Source of the DNA: JAVDCA01 sp035293985
GTDB taxonomy: Bacteria > Pseudomonadota > Alphaproteobacteria > Rhizobiales > Xanthobacteraceae
Length of the DNA stretch: 64,000 bases
Reading direction: 5' to 3'
NCBI GenBank assembly: GCA_035293985.1
Contig: DATGLS010000017.1
Span: 310,001 to 374,000, forward strand
Positions 33,984-42,232 of the stretch are shown piece by piece. The position numbers and the translations under genes were made by a program. How positions within the stretch are numbered: the stretch's first letter is position 1; each line of letters begins with the position of its first letter. Under the pieces are notes generated by a model. That model saw nothing but the letters and a program-made list of their open reading frames with translations, was not told where the DNA came from and ran no database searches.

Positions 33984-35255
33984 ATGCCTGAACCGGGACC
34001 CGCCGTGCGCTACTCCGCCTTCCAGATCCTTCGCCAAGCATTCACCGGAAACCGTGCTTGGCAGCCCGCCTGGCGCGAGCCCGCGCCGAAGAGCCGCTAC
34101 GACGTGATCATCGTCGGCGGCGGCGGCCATGGCCTCGCGACCGCGTACTACCTCGCCAAGAATCACGGCATCCGCGACGTCGCGGTGGTGGAAAAAGGCT
34201 ATCTGGGCTCCGGCAATGTCGGCCGCAACACGACGATCATCCGCTCGAACTACTTGCTGCCCGGCAACGAGCCGTTCTACGAGCACTCGCTCAAGCTGTG
34301 GGAAGGCCTCGAGCAGGATCTCAACTACAACTCGATGGTGTCGCAACGCGGGGTGATCAACCTCTTCCATTCCGACGGCCAGCGCGACGCCTTCGCGCGC
34401 CGCGGCAACGCCATGCGCATTCATGGTGTCGATGCCGAGCTGCTCGACCGCGACGGCGTGCGCGCGATGGCGCCGTTCCTCGATTACGACAATGCCCGCT
34501 TTCCGATCCGCGGCGGGCTCCTGCAGCGGCGCGGCGGCACGGCGCGGCACGACGCCGTCGCCTGGGGTTTTGCCCGCGGCGCCGACGCGCGCGGCGTCGA
34601 CATCCTGCAGAACTGCGCCGTCACCGGCATCCGTGTCGAGAACGGCACGGTGCGCGGCGTCGAGACCACGCGCGGCACCATCGCCTGCGGCAAGCTCGGG
34701 CTCGCGGCGGCGGGACATTCGTCCGAGGTCGCCGCGATGGCGGGGCTGCGCCTGCCGATCGACACGCATGTGCTGCAGGCGTTCGTCTCGGAAGGGCTGA
34801 AGCCGTTCATCGACACGGTCGTCACCTTCGGCGCGGGCCACTTCTATGTGTCACAGTCCGACAAGGGCGGCCTCGTGTTCGGCGGCGACATCGACGGCTA
34901 CAATTCCTATGCGCAGCGCGGCAACCTCGCGACCGTCGAGCACGTGATGGAGGCGGCCGTGGCACTGATCCCGTCGGTGTCGCGCGTGCGCGTGCTGCGC
35001 GCGTGGGGCGGGGTCATGGACATGTCGATGGACGGCTCGCCGATCATCGACAAGACGCCGATCGAGAACCTCTATCTCAACTGCGGCTGGTGCTACGGCG
35101 GCTTCAAGGCGACGCCCGCCTCGGGCTGGTGCTTCGCGCACACGATTGCGCGCGACGAGCCGCACGAGCTCAGCGCCGCCATGCGGCTCGACCGCTTCGC
35201 GCGCGGCTACCCGATCGACGAGAACGGGGCTGGCGCGCAGCCCAATCTGCATTGA
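33984..35255 (+). CDS. soxB: Sarcosine oxidase subunit beta
   Basis: 423 residues. It is the FAD-containing catalytic subunit of heterotetrameric sarcosine oxidase, which oxidises sarcosine to glycine and passes formaldehyde to folate. The FAD motif VIIVGGGGHGLATAYYLAK is at about 36-54 and GVINLFHSDGQRDAFARRGNAMRIHG is typical of the family. ATG 33984 is taken, but a GTG at 34005 (VRYSAFQILRQ) corresponds better to the usual SoxB start. First gene of soxBDAG. Confidence 0.96.
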   Translation: MPEPGPAVRYSAFQILRQAFTGNRAWQPAWREPAPKSRYDVIIVGGGGHGLATAYYLAKNHGIRDVAVVEKGYLGSGNVGRNTTIIRSNYLLPGNEPFYEHSLKLWEGLEQDLNYNSMVSQRGVINLFHSDGQRDAFARRGNAMRIHGVDAELLDRDGVRAMAPFLDYDNARFPIRGGLLQRRGGTARHDAVAWGFARGADARGVDILQNCAVTGIRVENGTVRGVETTRGTIACGKLGLAAAGHSSEVAAMAGLRLPIDTHVLQAFVSEGLKPFIDTVVTFGAGHFYVSQSDKGGLVFGGDIDGYNSYAQRGNLATVEHVMEAAVALIPSVSRVRVLRAWGGVMDMSMDGSPIIDKTPIENLYLNCGWCYGGFKATPASGWCFAHTIARDEPHELSAAMRLDRFARGYPIDENGAGAQPNLH

Positions 35256-35268
35256 GGGATCAAGCGCG

Positions 35269-35556
35269 ATGGCGAGCCTGATCGCATGTCCGCATTGCGG
35301 CATTCGTCCGAAAGAAGAGTTCGCGATCCGTGGCGATGCGGCGCCGGTACGGCCCGCCGCCGATGTGCCGGCGAGCGATGACAGGTGGAACGCCTATGTG
35401 CACCTGCGCGGCAATCCCATGGGGCGGCATCGCGAATTCTGGCACCACGCCGCCGGTTGCCGGCGCTGGCTGATCGTCGAGCGCGACACGGCGACCCACG
35501 CAGTGTTCGCCGTCATCGATGCGCAGGACGTCGCGTTGGGCAGGACGGCACCATGA
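35269..35556 (+). CDS. soxD: Sarcosine oxidase subunit delta
   Basis: 95 residues. The small structural, zinc-binding subunit: N-terminal CPHCG (about 8-12), NPMGRHREFWHHAAGCRRWLIVERDT with further His and Cys ligands. It lies 13 bases after soxB and its TGA overlaps the soxA start (ATGA at 35553-35556). Confidence 0.95.
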   Translation: MASLIACPHCGIRPKEEFAIRGDAAPVRPAADVPASDDRWNAYVHLRGNPMGRHREFWHHAAGCRRWLIVERDTATHAVFAVIDAQDVALGRTAP

Positions 35557-38504
35557 CGGCGTTTCGTCTGAAGGATGGCGGCCTGATCGACCGCAATTCG
35601 CGGCTGCGCTTCACGTTCGACGGACGCGCGATGACGGCGTTCGCCGGCGACACGCTGGCCTCGGCGCTGCTGGCGAATGGGCGGATGCTGGTGGGGCGCA
35701 GCTTCAAGTATCACCGCCGGCGCGGTATCGTCACGGCCGGCGCGGCCGAGCCGAACGCGCTCGTCACCGTCGGCACCGGCGGCCGGCGCGAGCCCAATAC
35801 GCGCGCCACAATGCTCGAGATGTTCGACGGGCTCGTCGCCGAAAGCCAGAATCGCTGGCCCTCGCTCGGCTTCGACATTGGCGCAATGAATGGGCTGCTG
35901 TCGCCGATGATCGCGGCCGGCTTCTACTACAAGACCTTCATGTGGCCGGCGAAATTCTGGGAGGCCGTCTACGAGCCGCTGATCCGCCGCGCCGCCGGCC
36001 TCGGCCGGGCGGGCTACGAACGCGATCCCGACCGCTTCGAGAAATGCTGGGCACACTGCGATCTCCTGGTGATCGGCGCCGGCCCGACCGGATTGATGGC
36101 GGCGCTGACCGCGGCGTGGTCCGGCGCGCGCATCATCGTCGCCGACGAGCAGGCGCGGCTCGGCGGCGCGCTGGTGAACGAGCGCGAGGTGGTCGACGAG
36201 GCCGCCGGCAGCGCGTGGGCCGACGGCGTCGCGGCCGAGCTCGCCTCGATGCCGAACGTGACCATGCTGCCGCGCACCACCGTGTTCGGCTGGTACGATT
36301 CCAACGTGTTCGGTGCGGTCGAGCGGGTGCAGAAGCACGTGGCCGAGCCGTCGCCCAAACGCGCAGTCGAGCGGCTGTGGCGCATCGCGGCCAAGCGGGC
36401 GGTTCTGGCGACCGGCGCCGAGGAGCGGCCGCTCGTCTTCGGCGGCAACGATCGTCCGGGGGTCATGCTGGGTGGCGCCGTGCGCGCCTATCTCAATCGC
36501 TTCGCGGTCGCGCCCGGCGCGCGCGTCGCCATCGCAACCAGCAGCGATGCGGGTTATCGCACGGCGCAGGATCTGGCGAGCCGCGGCGTCGAGGTCGCCG
36601 CGGTCGTCGATGTGCGGGCCGAGGCCGCGCCGCGCGATGCCGCCGGCGCGAGAGTCGTCTCGGGCGAGATCGTCGCGACGCTCGGGCGGCGGAAGCTGCG
36701 CGCGATCGAGGTGAGCAACGCCGGCAAGCGCGAGCGGATCACGGTCGATGCAGTGGCGATGTCGGGCGGCTACAGCCCGATCATTCACCTCGCCTGCCAG
36801 CGCGGCGCCAAGCCGAGTTGGGACGAGCGGCTCAATGCGTTCGTCGCGCCCGCCACGCAGGAAGGCCTCAGCATCGCCGGCAGTGCGGCCGGAATCTATG
36901 CGCTTGCTCAATGCCTGCAGGACGGCATCGACAAGGCGTCCGCGGCGCTGCGTCTGCTCGGCCGGACGCCGGCCGCGGTAACGCGGCCCGCGGTCGAGCC
37001 GCGCGACGATACGAGCTCGGCGCCGTCGTGGCGGGTCGGCCAGGTGCGCGGCAAGGCCTTCGTCGATTTCCAGAACGACGTGACGATCGACGATCTCGGC
37101 CTCGCGGTGCGCGAGGGCTACGGCCATGTGGAGCTGGCGAAGCGCTACACGACCACCGGGATGGCGACCGACCAGGGCAAGCTCGGCAACATCAACGCGG
37201 CCGGGATCATCGCCGCCGCGCGCGGCAAATCGATCGCCGAGGTCGGGACCACGACATTCCGTCCGTTCTATACGCCGGTGTCGTTCGGCGCGCTCGCGGG
37301 CGCGCACCGCGGCAAGCACTTCGCGCCGGTGCGCCGCTCGCCGTTGCATCGTTGGGCGGAAAAGCACGGCGCGAGCTTCGTCGAAGCCGGGCTGTGGCAC
37401 CGCTCCGCTTATTTTCCGCGCGCCGGCGAGACCTCGTGGCGCGAAAGCGTCGACCGTGAAGTTTTGAACGTCCGCCGCAACGCCGGTCTGTGCGACGTCT
37501 CGACCCTCGGCAAGATCGAAATCTTCGGGCCGGATGCCGCCGCCTTTCTCGACAAGGTGTACTGCAACGGCTTTGCCAAGCTTCCCGTGGGCAAGGCGCG
37601 CTACGGCCTGATGCTGCGCGAGGATGGGTTCGTGTTCGACGATGGCACCACCAGCCGGCTCGGCGCCGAGCATTTCCTCATGACGACGACCACCGCGCTT
37701 GCGGGCCCCGTAATGGCGCATCTCGATTTCTGCGCTCAGGTGCTGTGGCCGCAGCTTGATGTGCGCTTCGCCTCGGTGTCCGACCAATGGGCGCAGATGG
37801 CCGTGGCGGGACCGAAAGCGCGGGTCATTCTGCAAGAGGTGATCGCGCAGGACATTTCCAACCAGGCCTTCCCGTTCCTCGGCGCGGCTGCCGTCACGGC
37901 GCTCGGCTCGATCGGCGCCCGGCTGTTTCGCATCTCGTATTCGGGCGAGCTCGCCTACGAGCTCGCGGTGCCGGCGCGGCACGGCAACGCCGTCGCCGAC
38001 GCGATCATGCGGGCCGGCGAGCCGCACGGCATCTGCGCCTACGGCACCGAGGCGATGGGCGTGATGCGCATCGAGAAAGGACACGTGACGCATGCCGAGA
38101 TCAACGGCACGGTGACGCCCGATGACATCGGCTTCGGCCGCATGGTGTCGAACGCCAAGGACTTCGTCGGGCGCGCGATGCTTCGGCGCGAGGGGCTCGT
38201 GGCCGATGACCGCTTGCAGCTGGTCGGGCTAAAGGCCGCCGGCGACGACCGCCGCATCCGCGCCGGCGCGCATCTGCTCGCGCGCGATGCGCCCGCCTCG
38301 ACCGCCAACGACCAGGGCCACATCACCTCGGCGTGCTACTCGCCGATCCTCGGCCACCACATCGGGCTGGCGATGCTGAAAGGCGGGCGACGTCGGCACG
38401 GCGAGCAGATCACGGTCTGGGACGGCCTGCGCGGCGAAGGGTTCGACGCGATCGTCGGCCCGCCCGCCTTCGTCGATCCGGAGAATGCGAGGTTGCATGT
38501 CTGA
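35553..38504 (+). CDS. soxA: Sarcosine oxidase subunit alpha
   Basis: 983 residues, normal length. Order of domains: an N-terminal Fer2_4-like region (about 15-100, FDGRAMTAFAGDTLASALLANG), an NAD/FAD pyridine nucleotide-disulphide type domain (about 175-490, LLVIGAGPTGLMAALTAAWSGA), and a C-terminal aminomethyltransferase/GCV_T domain (about 600-980) that binds tetrahydrofolate and takes up the formaldehyde unit. The ATG overlaps the soxD stop and the TGA overlaps soxG, so all subunits are coupled for stoichiometric synthesis. Confidence 0.97.
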   Translation: MTAFRLKDGGLIDRNSRLRFTFDGRAMTAFAGDTLASALLANGRMLVGRSFKYHRRRGIVTAGAAEPNALVTVGTGGRREPNTRATMLEMFDGLVAESQNRWPSLGFDIGAMNGLLSPMIAAGFYYKTFMWPAKFWEAVYEPLIRRAAGLGRAGYERDPDRFEKCWAHCDLLVIGAGPTGLMAALTAAWSGARIIVADEQARLGGALVNEREVVDEAAGSAWADGVAAELASMPNVTMLPRTTVFGWYDSNVFGAVERVQKHVAEPSPKRAVERLWRIAAKRAVLATGAEERPLVFGGNDRPGVMLGGAVRAYLNRFAVAPGARVAIATSSDAGYRTAQDLASRGVEVAAVVDVRAEAAPRDAAGARVVSGEIVATLGRRKLRAIEVSNAGKRERITVDAVAMSGGYSPIIHLACQRGAKPSWDERLNAFVAPATQEGLSIAGSAAGIYALAQCLQDGIDKASAALRLLGRTPAAVTRPAVEPRDDTSSAPSWRVGQVRGKAFVDFQNDVTIDDLGLAVREGYGHVELAKRYTTTGMATDQGKLGNINAAGIIAAARGKSIAEVGTTTFRPFYTPVSFGALAGAHRGKHFAPVRRSPLHRWAEKHGASFVEAGLWHRSAYFPRAGETSWRESVDREVLNVRRNAGLCDVSTLGKIEIFGPDAAAFLDKVYCNGFAKLPVGKARYGLMLREDGFVFDDGTTSRLGAEHFLMTTTTALAGPVMAHLDFCAQVLWPQLDVRFASVSDQWAQMAVAGPKARVILQEVIAQDISNQAFPFLGAAAVTALGSIGARLFRISYSGELAYELAVPARHGNAVADAIMRAGEPHGICAYGTEAMGVMRIEKGHVTHAEINGTVTPDDIGFGRMVSNAKDFVGRAMLRREGLVADDRLQLVGLKAAGDDRRIRAGAHLLARDAPASTANDQGHITSACYSPILGHHIGLAMLKGGRRRHGEQITVWDGLRGEGFDAIVGPPAFVDPENARLHV

Positions 38505-39027
38505 GCCCGGAGACGGCGCATCGCCCGCGACCGCGCGCCTCGCCTTGCTCGAAGGGCGCGCGATCTGCCTCGTGCTGGCGGCAGCGGCCGCACGCGACGA
38601 GATCGGCATGCGGCTGACGACACTCGCGGGACAGCATGGATTTTCCGCGCGCTGGGCCGGAGTCGACCGGTGGTTCGTGGTGGCGACCGGCGAGCCAGGT
38701 CGCCTCGCCGCGACCCTGCAGGAAGCCCTCGCGGGGCATGCTTCGATTCTGGACCAGAGCGACGGGCAGGTAGCGATCGGCATCGCGGGAGACAGCGCCC
38801 GGGCCACGCTCGCCAAGGGAATAGCCCTTGATCTCCACCCTGAGAACTTCAAGCCGGGCGATGCGGCGGCGACGCGGCTCGGGCATGTCGCGATACAGCT
38901 CGCGCGCACCGGTGCCGACGCGTTCGAGATTCTCGTGCCGCGCAGCTATGCGATGAGCGTGTGGGAGTCACTCGCCGAGATGGCTGCGGAATTCGGCTGC
39001 GAGGTCCAGCCCATCGCGATCGATTAA
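38497..39027 (+). CDS. soxG: Sarcosine oxidase subunit gamma
   Basis: 176 residues from ATG 38497 (MSEPGDGASPATARL), overlapping soxA by eight bases. It is the small folate-handling subunit that pairs with the aminomethyltransferase part of SoxA; HASILDQSDGQVAIGIAGDSARATLAKGIALDLHPENF is the family core. The operon ends here; purU, glyA and folD, often linked to sox operons, are not present. A bulged GC hairpin (39031-39054) without a T tract follows. Confidence 0.94.
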   Translation: MSEPGDGASPATARLALLEGRAICLVLAAAAARDEIGMRLTTLAGQHGFSARWAGVDRWFVVATGEPGRLAATLQEALAGHASILDQSDGQVAIGIAGDSARATLAKGIALDLHPENFKPGDAAATRLGHVAIQLARTGADAFEILVPRSYAMSVWESLAEMAAEFGCEVQPIAID

Positions 39028-39038
39028 GACCGGGCCCG

Positions 39039-39509
39039 TCACGTCGACGGCCCGCCGATCCACACGCCTTTGGCGGGCCATTCCCCTTCGCGAACGTTCG
39101 AGATCACGTAGGTTGTCTCATCGAGCATGTCGATGCCGGCGGTCCCGCGCAGGACCGTACCGTCCGGCTTCACCACCAGGACCGGCCCATCCTTTGCGAC
39201 CAGTCGTGACGTGACGATCAAGTCGCCGTTCGGCATCGCCACCACCGGTCCCGCGCCCCAATCCGGGACGCTTTGCGCGTTGCAGGCGACGCGCGCGGCG
39301 GTCGCCTTGTCGAAGGCGGACATCGCGACCTGCGCGTTGAGATCCTCGATGAGCGGACGCAGGATGGCGGCCGCATTCACGCCACGCCGCTGCAGACGCG
39401 CCGCGAAGGCCTTGCCGTATGCCACGCCCGGCCCGGTATCGGGCGCCAGCTTCGAGGTCGGCGCGCTCGTCCCGGCGCGCGATGCGGCGATTTCGCCGGG
39501 CTGCTGCAT
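39039..39509 (-). CDS. Hypothetical protein
   Basis: 156 residues starting MQQPGEIAASRAG. No signal or membrane segment. The C-terminal half looks like a beta-propeller-type strand repeat: WGAGPVVAMPNGDLIVTSRLVAKDGPVLVVKPDGTVLRGTAG followed by DETTYVISNVREG. One Cys (ACNAQ). No family recognised. It is convergent with soxG, 11 bases away. Composition is ordinary, so I take it as real, but the function is unknown. Confidence 0.6.
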   Translation of the reverse strand: MQQPGEIAASRAGTSAPTSKLAPDTGPGVAYGKAFAARLQRRGVNAAAILRPLIEDLNAQVAMSAFDKATAARVACNAQSVPDWGAGPVVAMPNGDLIVTSRLVAKDGPVLVVKPDGTVLRGTAGIDMLDETTYVISNVREGEWPAKGVWIGGPST

Positions 39510-39589
39510 GTCGAAATTCTACCACCTTCTGACAGACCATGGTTGCAACACGTAGCGAAGACATTTGTCCCGTCATAAATCTCACGCGA

Positions 39590-39949
39590 ATGGCCGATAT
39601 TCTCGAGCTGACCGCGGTTGCGATGGAGAAGCGAGGCTATACGGTGACCCGACATGACACGCGCGTCGCGCATCGCGACAGCGGCTTCATCATCGAGCCT
39701 GTGTTTTTCGACTCGACGACCTCGACGTCCTCGCTGCGCGCGAATACGGGCACCTCCATCAGCCACCCAGACCTGATTCCACACGGCGTGTTTGAATATC
39801 AGCGTTCGTTCGGTGCGTCGCTCGACGACGCGATCAGCCAAGGCATCGATCAGGCTGCTTGTTCGCGGCGCACGACGACAACGGCAGGTCACACGCCGAT
39901 TGCCGCGTCAACGGACAAGACCGGGACGTCGGCAAGCGGGCACTCCTGA
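39590..39949 (+). pseudogene. Truncated DUF6348-like gene
   Basis: From ATG 39590 residues 1-88 read MADILELTAVAMEKRGYTVT ... SISHPDLIPHGVFEYQRSF ... DDAISQGIDQ, which resembles the N-terminal part of a DUF6348-type protein (HPDLIP.GVFEYQ signature from memory). After GIDQ the frame turns to Thr/Ala/Ser-rich nonsense and stops at 39949, so the C-terminal part is missing. Beginning of a patch of broken genes. Confidence 0.45.
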
Positions 39950-40035
39950 GTTATGCCGACACGTGGCCGCAAGCTGGACTCGAGTGGCGCAAGCAGTACA
40001 TCATCCCACAAACACTCGACCGGCGCGCGGCATAG
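39859..40035 (+). pseudogene. C-terminal fragment of an unidentified gene
   Basis: In a different frame from the preceding fragment, bases 39859-40035 encode LFAAHDDNGRSHADCRVNGQDRD...LLSYADTWPQAGLEWRKQYIIPQTLDRRAA and a stop. The composition is protein-like but there is no start codon context. It may be the tail of a small unknown gene whose N-terminus is lost. Confidence 0.35.
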
Positions 40036-40083
40036 CATTCAATGGCCGCCCGCAACTCGTGACCGTCGACCTTGTGACGGGTC

Positions 40084-40425
40084 GCGCATATCGATCTCGT
40101 GGCCGCGGCCGGCCTCGGGCGCGCGCTGCTCGACGCCGGCGAAGATCCGGACCGTTGTAATCCGGAGGGCAATCATGCCCATTGCACGCCGCCGCACCAG
40201 GCGGTCCTCGGCGGCCACCCGGCCGTGGTCCGGCTGCTGATCGACCGCGGCGCGCGGCTCGATATCGAGGATACGATCTTGCACGGCAGGCCGCTCGGCT
40301 GGGCGCTCCATGCCGGCGGCGATCCTGCCGGCTGCGGCGCCGCGCGAACAGCCATTGCGGCTTTGTCGTCGATACGCTGCCGTCCCCACCGGCTCTCCGG
40401 TGGGCGGACTCGGTCAAGCGATTGA
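40084..40425 (+). pseudogene. Ankyrin-repeat gene remnant
   Basis: The frame has no start (a TGA precedes it by three codons) and reads AHIDLVAAAGLGRALLDAGEDPDRCNPEGNHAH and then TPPHQAVLGGHPAVVRLLIDRGARLDIEDTI, which is a typical ankyrin repeat (TPLHxAxxxGHxxVVRLLLxxGA), followed by drift to a stop at 40425. An ankyrin protein with N- and C-terminal parts lost is the best reading. Confidence 0.5.
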
Positions 40426-40675
40426 AGCTTGAAGAGCTCTGACGGCTGCAGCCTTTTCCGATCGAATCCCCAGCTTGGAATCGAATGTTGCGTTGGCCTT
40501 CACGCGGCGTATCCGTGCACGCCCGGAGCTGCCGGCGGAGCCGCGCGACAGTCCGCTTCCACCGGCGGCGGGCGTCGGCTATTCTCGGCGACGGGGGAAG
40601 CGCATGCCATCATGACGAAATGTCGGCCCGGCGTGGCGGCGTTGGCGTATGGCCCTCCTGCGAACGGAGGACGTC

Positions 40676-42157
40676 GTGCGGATCATCGCTGCCCTGCTCT
40701 GCCTCGCCATCACGCTGCTGGCCGGTCCCGTCGAGGCCGCAAATGTGGATGTGACGTTCAAGATCACCAACGGCGGCGTGGACACGAAGGGCACTCCAGC
40801 GGACACACAGTTCGTCCTCCGTCCGGCCGGCCATCATGAGGGAAGGCCCATCGCCTGGGGCGGCTCGAACGATCACGTCAGCGTCCCCGCCGGCAGCTAC
40901 GATGTGCAGATCAAGTTTTTCGATGGGTCGGCCAGCAAGGAAATCTGGCTGGACAACCAGACATTCGCCGGCACCTTCGCCAAGACGGTCGAAATCGGAC
41001 TGCCGATCGCCGACGTCACCTACACGATCACCAATGGTGGCGTGGATACCAAGGGCACCCGGGCGAACGCACAGTTCGTTCTGCATGCGGCGGGTCATCA
41101 TGACGGCAGGGCCATCGCGTTTGGCAATTCGGGCGATCACGTCCGCGTCGCCGCCGGCGCCTATGATGTGCAGATCAAATTCTCCGATGGCTCGGCGAGC
41201 AAGGAAATCTGGCTGGACAACCAGAATTTCGCCGGCACCGTTGCCAAGACGGTTGAAATCGGCCTGGCCGCCGCGGACGTCACCTACACGATCACCAATG
41301 GCGGCGTGGATACCAAGGGCACCCGGGCGAACGCACAGTTCGTTCTGTATCCGGCCGGTCATCATGTCGGCAGGACCATTGCGTTCGGAAATTCGGGCGA
41401 TCATATCCGCGTCCCGGTTGGCGCCTACGACGTGCGGATCACGTTCACGGAGGGCTTCGCCCACAAGGAGGTCTGGATCGACAACCAGAGCTTTACCGGC
41501 ACGGTGGCCCGCACGGTCGAGCTCGGCATCATGTTCACCAAGCCCACGGTCGCGGTCACCCGCGACGGCGTGGACCTGGCCGACAAGGCCGTGGTCACCT
41601 ATTTCCCGGCCGGGAGCCCCACCGCCATCGGCAACGTCCACAGCGGCCAGGAGGCGTTGCTCGAACGGGGCAGCTACGACATCCGGGCGAGCCTCGAGGA
41701 CGCGGACGGCTGGCTGCGCAACGCCGCGCTGACCGGTTCGCCGCACCTGACGATCGCCATTACCAAGCCCAAGGTGCAGACGCTCACGGCGGGCGCGCCG
41801 CCGCCGGTGGCGTGCACCATCGAGGTCTACGGCGTGAATTTCGACTTCAATAAATCGGATCTGCGTCCGGACTCCGAGCCCACGTTGCGTCAGGTGGCGG
41901 CCTTGTTCACCACCATTCCCAACTTCGCCGCCGAGGTCGGCGGACATACCGACAACGTCGGCACTGCGGCCTACAACATGCGGCTGTCCGAGGCTCGCGC
42001 CGCCGCGGTGAAGAACTGGCTCATCCGCCACGGCGTCGCCGCCACGTCGGTATCCTCGCGCGGCTATGGCGACACCCGCCCACTCGTCCCCAACACGAGC
42101 GACGAGAACCGCTTCAAGAACCGCCGCGTCGAGCTGCGCCGCAGCAATTGCAAGTGA
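40676..42157 (+). CDS. OmpA-family protein with three tandem repeat domains
   Basis: 493 residues from GTG 40676, chosen over ATG 40649 because GGAGG lies five bases before it. A signal peptide (IIAALLCLAITLLAGPVEA) is followed by three 88-residue repeats (about 25-288), each of the form DVTYTITNGGVDTKG...AGHH.GR.IA...DH..V..G.YDVQI.F..G.A.KE.W.DNQ.F.GT..KTVE, then a degenerate fourth unit (KPTVAVTRDGVDLADKAVVTYFPAG) and a C-terminal OmpA domain (about 385-493) with the peptidoglycan-binding pattern FDFNKSDLRPDSEPTL...GGHTDNVG...RVELRR. The protein is probably anchored in the periplasm to peptidoglycan. The repeat is not a domain I recognise. Confidence 0.85.
   Translation: MRIIAALLCLAITLLAGPVEAANVDVTFKITNGGVDTKGTPADTQFVLRPAGHHEGRPIAWGGSNDHVSVPAGSYDVQIKFFDGSASKEIWLDNQTFAGTFAKTVEIGLPIADVTYTITNGGVDTKGTRANAQFVLHAAGHHDGRAIAFGNSGDHVRVAAGAYDVQIKFSDGSASKEIWLDNQNFAGTVAKTVEIGLAAADVTYTITNGGVDTKGTRANAQFVLYPAGHHVGRTIAFGNSGDHIRVPVGAYDVRITFTEGFAHKEVWIDNQSFTGTVARTVELGIMFTKPTVAVTRDGVDLADKAVVTYFPAGSPTAIGNVHSGQEALLERGSYDIRASLEDADGWLRNAALTGSPHLTIAITKPKVQTLTAGAPPPVACTIEVYGVNFDFNKSDLRPDSEPTLRQVAALFTTIPNFAAEVGGHTDNVGTAAYNMRLSEARAAAVKNWLIRHGVAATSVSSRGYGDTRPLVPNTSDENRFKNRRVELRRSNCK
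40748..41539 (+). repeat. Three tandem 264-bp coding repeats
   Basis: Units at 40748-41011, 41012-41275 and 41276-41539, in frame. The first approximately 75 bp of units 2 and 3 differ at a single base, while the second halves of units 1 and 2 resemble each other more than unit 3. The middle unit is therefore a chimera of unit 3 (5' side) and unit 1 (3' side), with the change-over near 41150-41175. Confidence 0.85.
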
Positions 42158-42232
42158 AGGCCGACGAGCGCGTGTCGACCTGGGCCGCGCGGCGGTCCGA
42201 AACCGGCGAACTCAGAACCGCCTCCTCGGCCC

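Noticed and set aside
35394..38093. A long minus-strand open frame across soxA
   Set aside because: Antisense shadow of soxA with unnatural His/Arg/Gly composition and no motifs.
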